Position numbers and translations under genes: made by a program. Positions 60,329 to 64,000 of a DNA stretch of 64,000 nt are shown here, one piece after another; within the stretch, counting starts at the first letter, position 1, and each line of letters begins with the position of its first letter. The DNA lies in assembly GCA_030248295.1 (NCBI GenBank), contig JASANH010001723.1, positions 806,001 through 870,000 of the forward strand, read 5' to 3'. The notes under the pieces were generated by a model. The model worked only from the letters and a program-made list of their open reading frames with translations. It was not told the DNA's origin and made no database searches. Source of the stretch: Mesodorylaimus sp. YZB2_4. Its lineage: Eukaryota > Nematoda > Enoplea > Dorylaimida > Dorylaimidae.

Positions 60329-60968
60329 ATAATGTTACTCTTTATGACGGCGCTTTTGCTAGTTTAGTATCTTGTCGACGGGTTTTCTGGGCTTCCGAGA
60401 ATGTTTCCGCTTGCCGAGGTAATTCCGAGTGTTGGAATCACAGTTGCCATGTCTTTGTACTGTTCTTTCGCTATCTTTGGGCAAGGCCCGCAGTAAACTT
60501 ATTGCCACGAATCACGGGCAAGTAATGGTCATAGCGTTCCATGCATGATTCCTGCAAGCACTCACCATCCTATAATCTTCCGCGCACGACGAGTAGCTTC
60601 TCGTGCAGGAGAGAGACGCTGGCTACATTGTGGGCACTGTGCAGTCCATTCCCCGCTCAGTCAGGGCTCATAAGCTTGATAAAGCAACATTCAAAAAGCG
60701 CGCTAGATTTTCAGGCTGCAACTGATTTCGTTTCATGACTCGAACAATTCCTGCATTGCAATAGGCTCGCCAGGGATGTGCGCGACTTTTGTTATTGTTT
60801 TCTTCTTTTGTTTACTTATGTTTCATGATTTCGGTGCAGCGAACAATAGTAGACCCCCTCATTTGTTCGTCTAGCAGAGCGAACGAAAAGGTCGCGTGCA
60901 AAGAAAATAAAGAATTTAACGAAAGAAATTGATTGCGTTTTTGTGATTATCTGACAAAGCTTCTTCAA
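60329..60968. other. Intergenic gap between X11 and Tudor genes
   Basis: About 640 bp holding the X11 3' UTR and the presumed Tudor gene promoter. No other feature recognised. Confidence 0.5.
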
Positions 60969-63968
60969 ATGCAACGTGCATTCGAAGTTCCAGGTTCGAC
61001 ATCGACGGCAAACGTCGGTCGACGGCCGCAACCGATTGCGGCTCCAGTTCCTGGTGGGCAACGTTGTCGCGCTTACGTGACTCATGTTGATTTCCAGTCC
61101 AGAGATCTGAAGGTAAGCTCGAGACTCGTGTGCTGCCACATTGCTTCGTTATTACCTTGTTTCAGTTTGTAATTCTCCACAAGCAGTGTTACATCCCATT
61201 GCAATCGCAGACGGGCCTTTCATAGCTATAGAAATACAACCTATATCTTCAATGTGCATCATTAGATAGCCTACTTTTCGGTCAACCATATGTTGTATGT
61301 AGATCCCTTGTATTAAGCGTTGGGTCTATGCCTATCACGATTTATCGGCTGATCATTTCTCCTTTTTCGTAGATATGGGCTCAGTTCGATCTGAATGCTG
61401 GGAAAGAGATGGAAATGCGACTGGCCACATTGGAGAAATCGACGGCAGCCATTCCACTGACTCTAAATCGTGCCAACTTATACATTGGTGAGTGTCTCGC
61501 TCAAGGGTTCCCTCGGCAACTTGACCATGGTTTTTTCTTGCCTTAGGATCAAAAGTCGTGGCTTTGTACGACGACGGCACCGGTCAGCGCAAGTTGTATC
61601 GATCGGTGGTAACCAAGTTCAACGACAACAATACTGTGACGGTAAGTTCGAATGACAGTCTCGCTCGCATTTCCAAAAGGGACTTCCGTTATCCGCGCAG
61701 GTGCATTACATGGATTTCGGGAACGACGCGGATGTGGACATCACCAGCATCTTCGACTCGTCCATCATTCCTTTGTTCGATCGAGAATCGCTGGCTAAGG
61801 AGTGTCTCGTCGACGGCATTGTGGCGAACGGAGACCAGTGGAATTTGGACGCCGTTGCTTATGTCCAAGGTACTCTTTGCTACGAAGAAATCGAGCTCGA
61901 AATACTCGGGCAGCAGCCAACCAAAATGATCGTTCAAGTCTTCGTCGACGGCGGTCACGCGAAACTGTCGGAACGATTAATCAGTTTGGGTTTCGCCCTT
62001 CCGCGGTTTTCTTCCGTGCCATCTGGCACTCACTTGCCGCCGTCCGTCATTGGTCGCACGAGTGCAGTTGCGCCTCCGCCTGGCTTGCTTCAAACGTCAG
62101 TTGCGCCGCAACATCAGCAATCGCTGTCCACGATCCCGCCGATGCCCAGCAAGCAGCCCGTCGTGTTTGCCCCAGTATCCGAATTCATGTCGATTCCGCA
62201 AAGTCACCCGGTACCGATCAAACAGCCGCTGATGGCTCCGCACCCGACTGCTTTCAAGCAGCACTTGTTGAAGAAACGCTCCAAAGAAGAATGCGTCGTT
62301 TCACACATCGCGGATCTCGACGAGTTTTACGTCAATCTACTCAGCTGTGACACGGAATTGAGCGATTTGCAAGAAACGCTGCAGCGCTACGGCGCCACAC
62401 CGGGAATAGGTCCGCCCGCAGTCTTTCGAAAAGACACGTTGTGCGTGGCCCCGTTCGAGGACGCGTGGTATCGGGCCGTCATCTCGGAAGTACACACCGC
62501 GACGGTCAAGGTACACTACGTCGACTACGGAAACGATGCCGTCATCCCGAAGAACAGCATTCTCCCGATGCACCCGCAGTTCATGCAGTACGAAGTGATG
62601 GCCGTCAAGTGCGCCCTGTTCGGCGTCCCCCAACAAGGGGTCTGGTCGGCGGAAGAGATTGCAATTTTCCGCAGCGTCCTGGAAGAGTCCGGTCAGTCAT
62701 TCATCGTTCTCGTCCACGAGATAATCGACGACGTCCACTTGGTCGAGCTGTTCACGACCAGCCGAGTCAACATCAACGTATTGGTGCGCGAACAACTTAA
62801 GTCCAGGCTGGAGCGAGAAGCAGCCGCTGAACAGGCGCCCATTAACCAACAGCAACGAGTAGCGGCTAGCGTCGCCATTCCTTTCCGACACGAGGAGCGT
62901 CCCGCCGAGAGGGTGGTGCCGGTGACTGCAGGTTTGTTAGGGTAGAGTTTGAGAGGAGGCGCGATTCGTGCCCGGTTTCGTCCCTGCACGGAAAGCGACT
63001 CCTCAGATCGTTGAGCGAGGGATGAGTGAGAGGGAAGATGAACTTCCCGCGACGGTGCGTGCTGGCGCGGATCGCAGGTGAACGTGATCGAAATTTTAGT
63101 TTCCTGACTTGCTCCTTCTTTAAGTCAGTCAGTTGAGAAAATGAATCGAATGTCGGATTTTCGAAGAACAGAACTGGCGCGGAACACTGCCTCCGGAAGT
63201 TTCATCTTCTATAATGCTAGTCTAGGTTAGTAGCGAGGGCAGCCAGTGTGTCGAGGATCTAACCAGTTTTCCTGTTGAGCCCCTCCGAACGCACCCGCCG
63301 AGACAAAAGTGGTGGTCAGTGGATTCAGTACGCTGGTGGTGCCCGCCAAGACGGATGACTTTGTCGACGTCATCGTGAGCTACGTGGACGGTGAGGCGCA
63401 TTTTTCCGCGCTCTCGTTCTCGTTCGCTTTCAACGCAATCTTTGTTTTAGTTTCGGGCAAATTTTTCGCTCAACTCAAACAGAACGAAGCAGAAATTGAA
63501 AAACTGAGTCAGCAACTTAACACGCTCTATTCTTCGGGGGGAAACGTTACGCCGTTGACGAATCCTTCTCGAGGTACGTCCTCGAAGCTGATCGTGAGCC
63601 CCATCTTGACAAAAGTCCACTGCCTTTGCTGTTTAGGTCAAGTCTGCGCGGCCAAGTACAGCGTCGATCATCGCTGGTATCGCGCGCTGGTTCTGGAGCG
63701 TTTGTCTCCCACTCAGTTGGAGGTAGGTGCTCCGATTCGGGTGCCCTGACTCGCCTTTAAGAGCCCACTTCGCAGGTGTTTTTCGTGGACTATGGCAATA
63801 CGGAGAAAATGTCGAAAGGCGACGTCAAAGTGCTTCCGCAGGAGTGCATGCGCTTGCCCGCTCAAGCGGTCGAGTGCAAACTGGACGGCGTCGAGTTCGG
63901 TGCCGACCCGACCTTGATCGACAAGTTTCGAGCTGCCGCCGAGGCGCAGGAGATGGTCATTCGTTTAG
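60969..63968 (+). CDS. Multi-Tudor-domain (TDRD-type) protein, 3' partial
   Basis: Exons 60969-61112, 61373-61487, 61547-61641, 61701-62931, 63280-63390, 63451-63573, 63637-63722 and 63776-63968 keep phase; the gene runs off the right edge. At least three Tudor cores are visible: LYRSVVTKFNDNNTVTVHYM with DFGNDADV, AWYRAVISEVHTATVKVHYV with DYGNDAVI, and RWYRALVLERLSPTQLEVFF with VDYGNTEKM. The aromatic and Asp/Asn cage residues are present. Such proteins bind symmetrically dimethylated arginine on PIWI-type proteins and organise germ granules and piRNA pathways. The large exon is open to a TAG at 62943-62945. I joined it to 63280 through a GTTTGT donor because Tudor coding continues; an isoform ending there is possible. 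No nuclease repeats are seen, so it is not Tudor-SN. Confidence 0.88.
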
Positions 63969-64000
63969 GTAGGTTCTGGTGGACAAGTGGACTCGCGGTG

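Noticed and set aside
1..64000. tRNA, rRNA genes and CRISPR arrays
   Set aside because: Several GTTCGAA-like strings were inspected (for example 30268 and 35947), but none has a matching acceptor stem and D arm; no regular spacer arrays occur.

Overview
This is eukaryotic nuclear DNA from an invertebrate animal. Sixteen protein genes are supported, most split by short GT-AG introns, many of them 50-80 bp. There are no bacterial, organellar or CRISPR signs. Two tandem Patched-related (PTR-type) transporters, a cuticlin-like ZP protein, a multi-Tudor germline-type protein and compact introns point to a small-genome ecdysozoan such as a nematode or tardigrade relative. That placement is inference; no single gene proves the phylum.

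Left third (1-23.4 kb). The 3' end of a LIM-domain gene (1-559, +) is followed by a PTR transporter (918-4473, -), about 3.6 kb with no intact gene, a decayed LIM relic (~8.1-8.3 kb), a Src-like tyrosine kinase (8946-11095, -), a small unknown protein (11796-12351, +) and a second PTR transporter (12719-17499, -). The second PTR gene carries a foldback element in an intron. The 17.5-23.4 kb stretch has no recognisable host gene. It holds a GC-rich block with diverged direct repeats and broken ORFs that looks like a decayed mobile element.

Middle (23.4-34.5 kb). Plus-strand housekeeping genes follow: a two-PDZ protein, SmG (SNRPG), proteasome assembly chaperone 4 (PSMG4) and a complete Elongator subunit ELP2 in 19 exons. 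A large ELP2 intron contains a terminal-inverted-repeat element built of C-rich minisatellite units. From 34.5 to 49 kb the minus strand carries a furin-site ZP/cuticlin-like membrane protein, a DAN/gremlin-type secreted cystine-knot protein, a polyamine-oxidase-type flavoenzyme, a transgelin-like CH protein and a small secreted precursor with dibasic sites.

Right third (51.4-64 kb). On the plus strand are a two-box HMG protein, a full X11/Mint/LIN-10 adaptor (PTB-PDZ-PDZ) and a multi-Tudor protein cut by the window edge. The genes are functionally mixed. Points worth following up are the Src-like kinase that lacks its activation-loop tyrosine, the unrecognised secreted prohormone-like protein, an altered fourth-helix motif shared by both PTR paralogs, repeated use of AAG splice acceptors, and three unclassified repeat elements.
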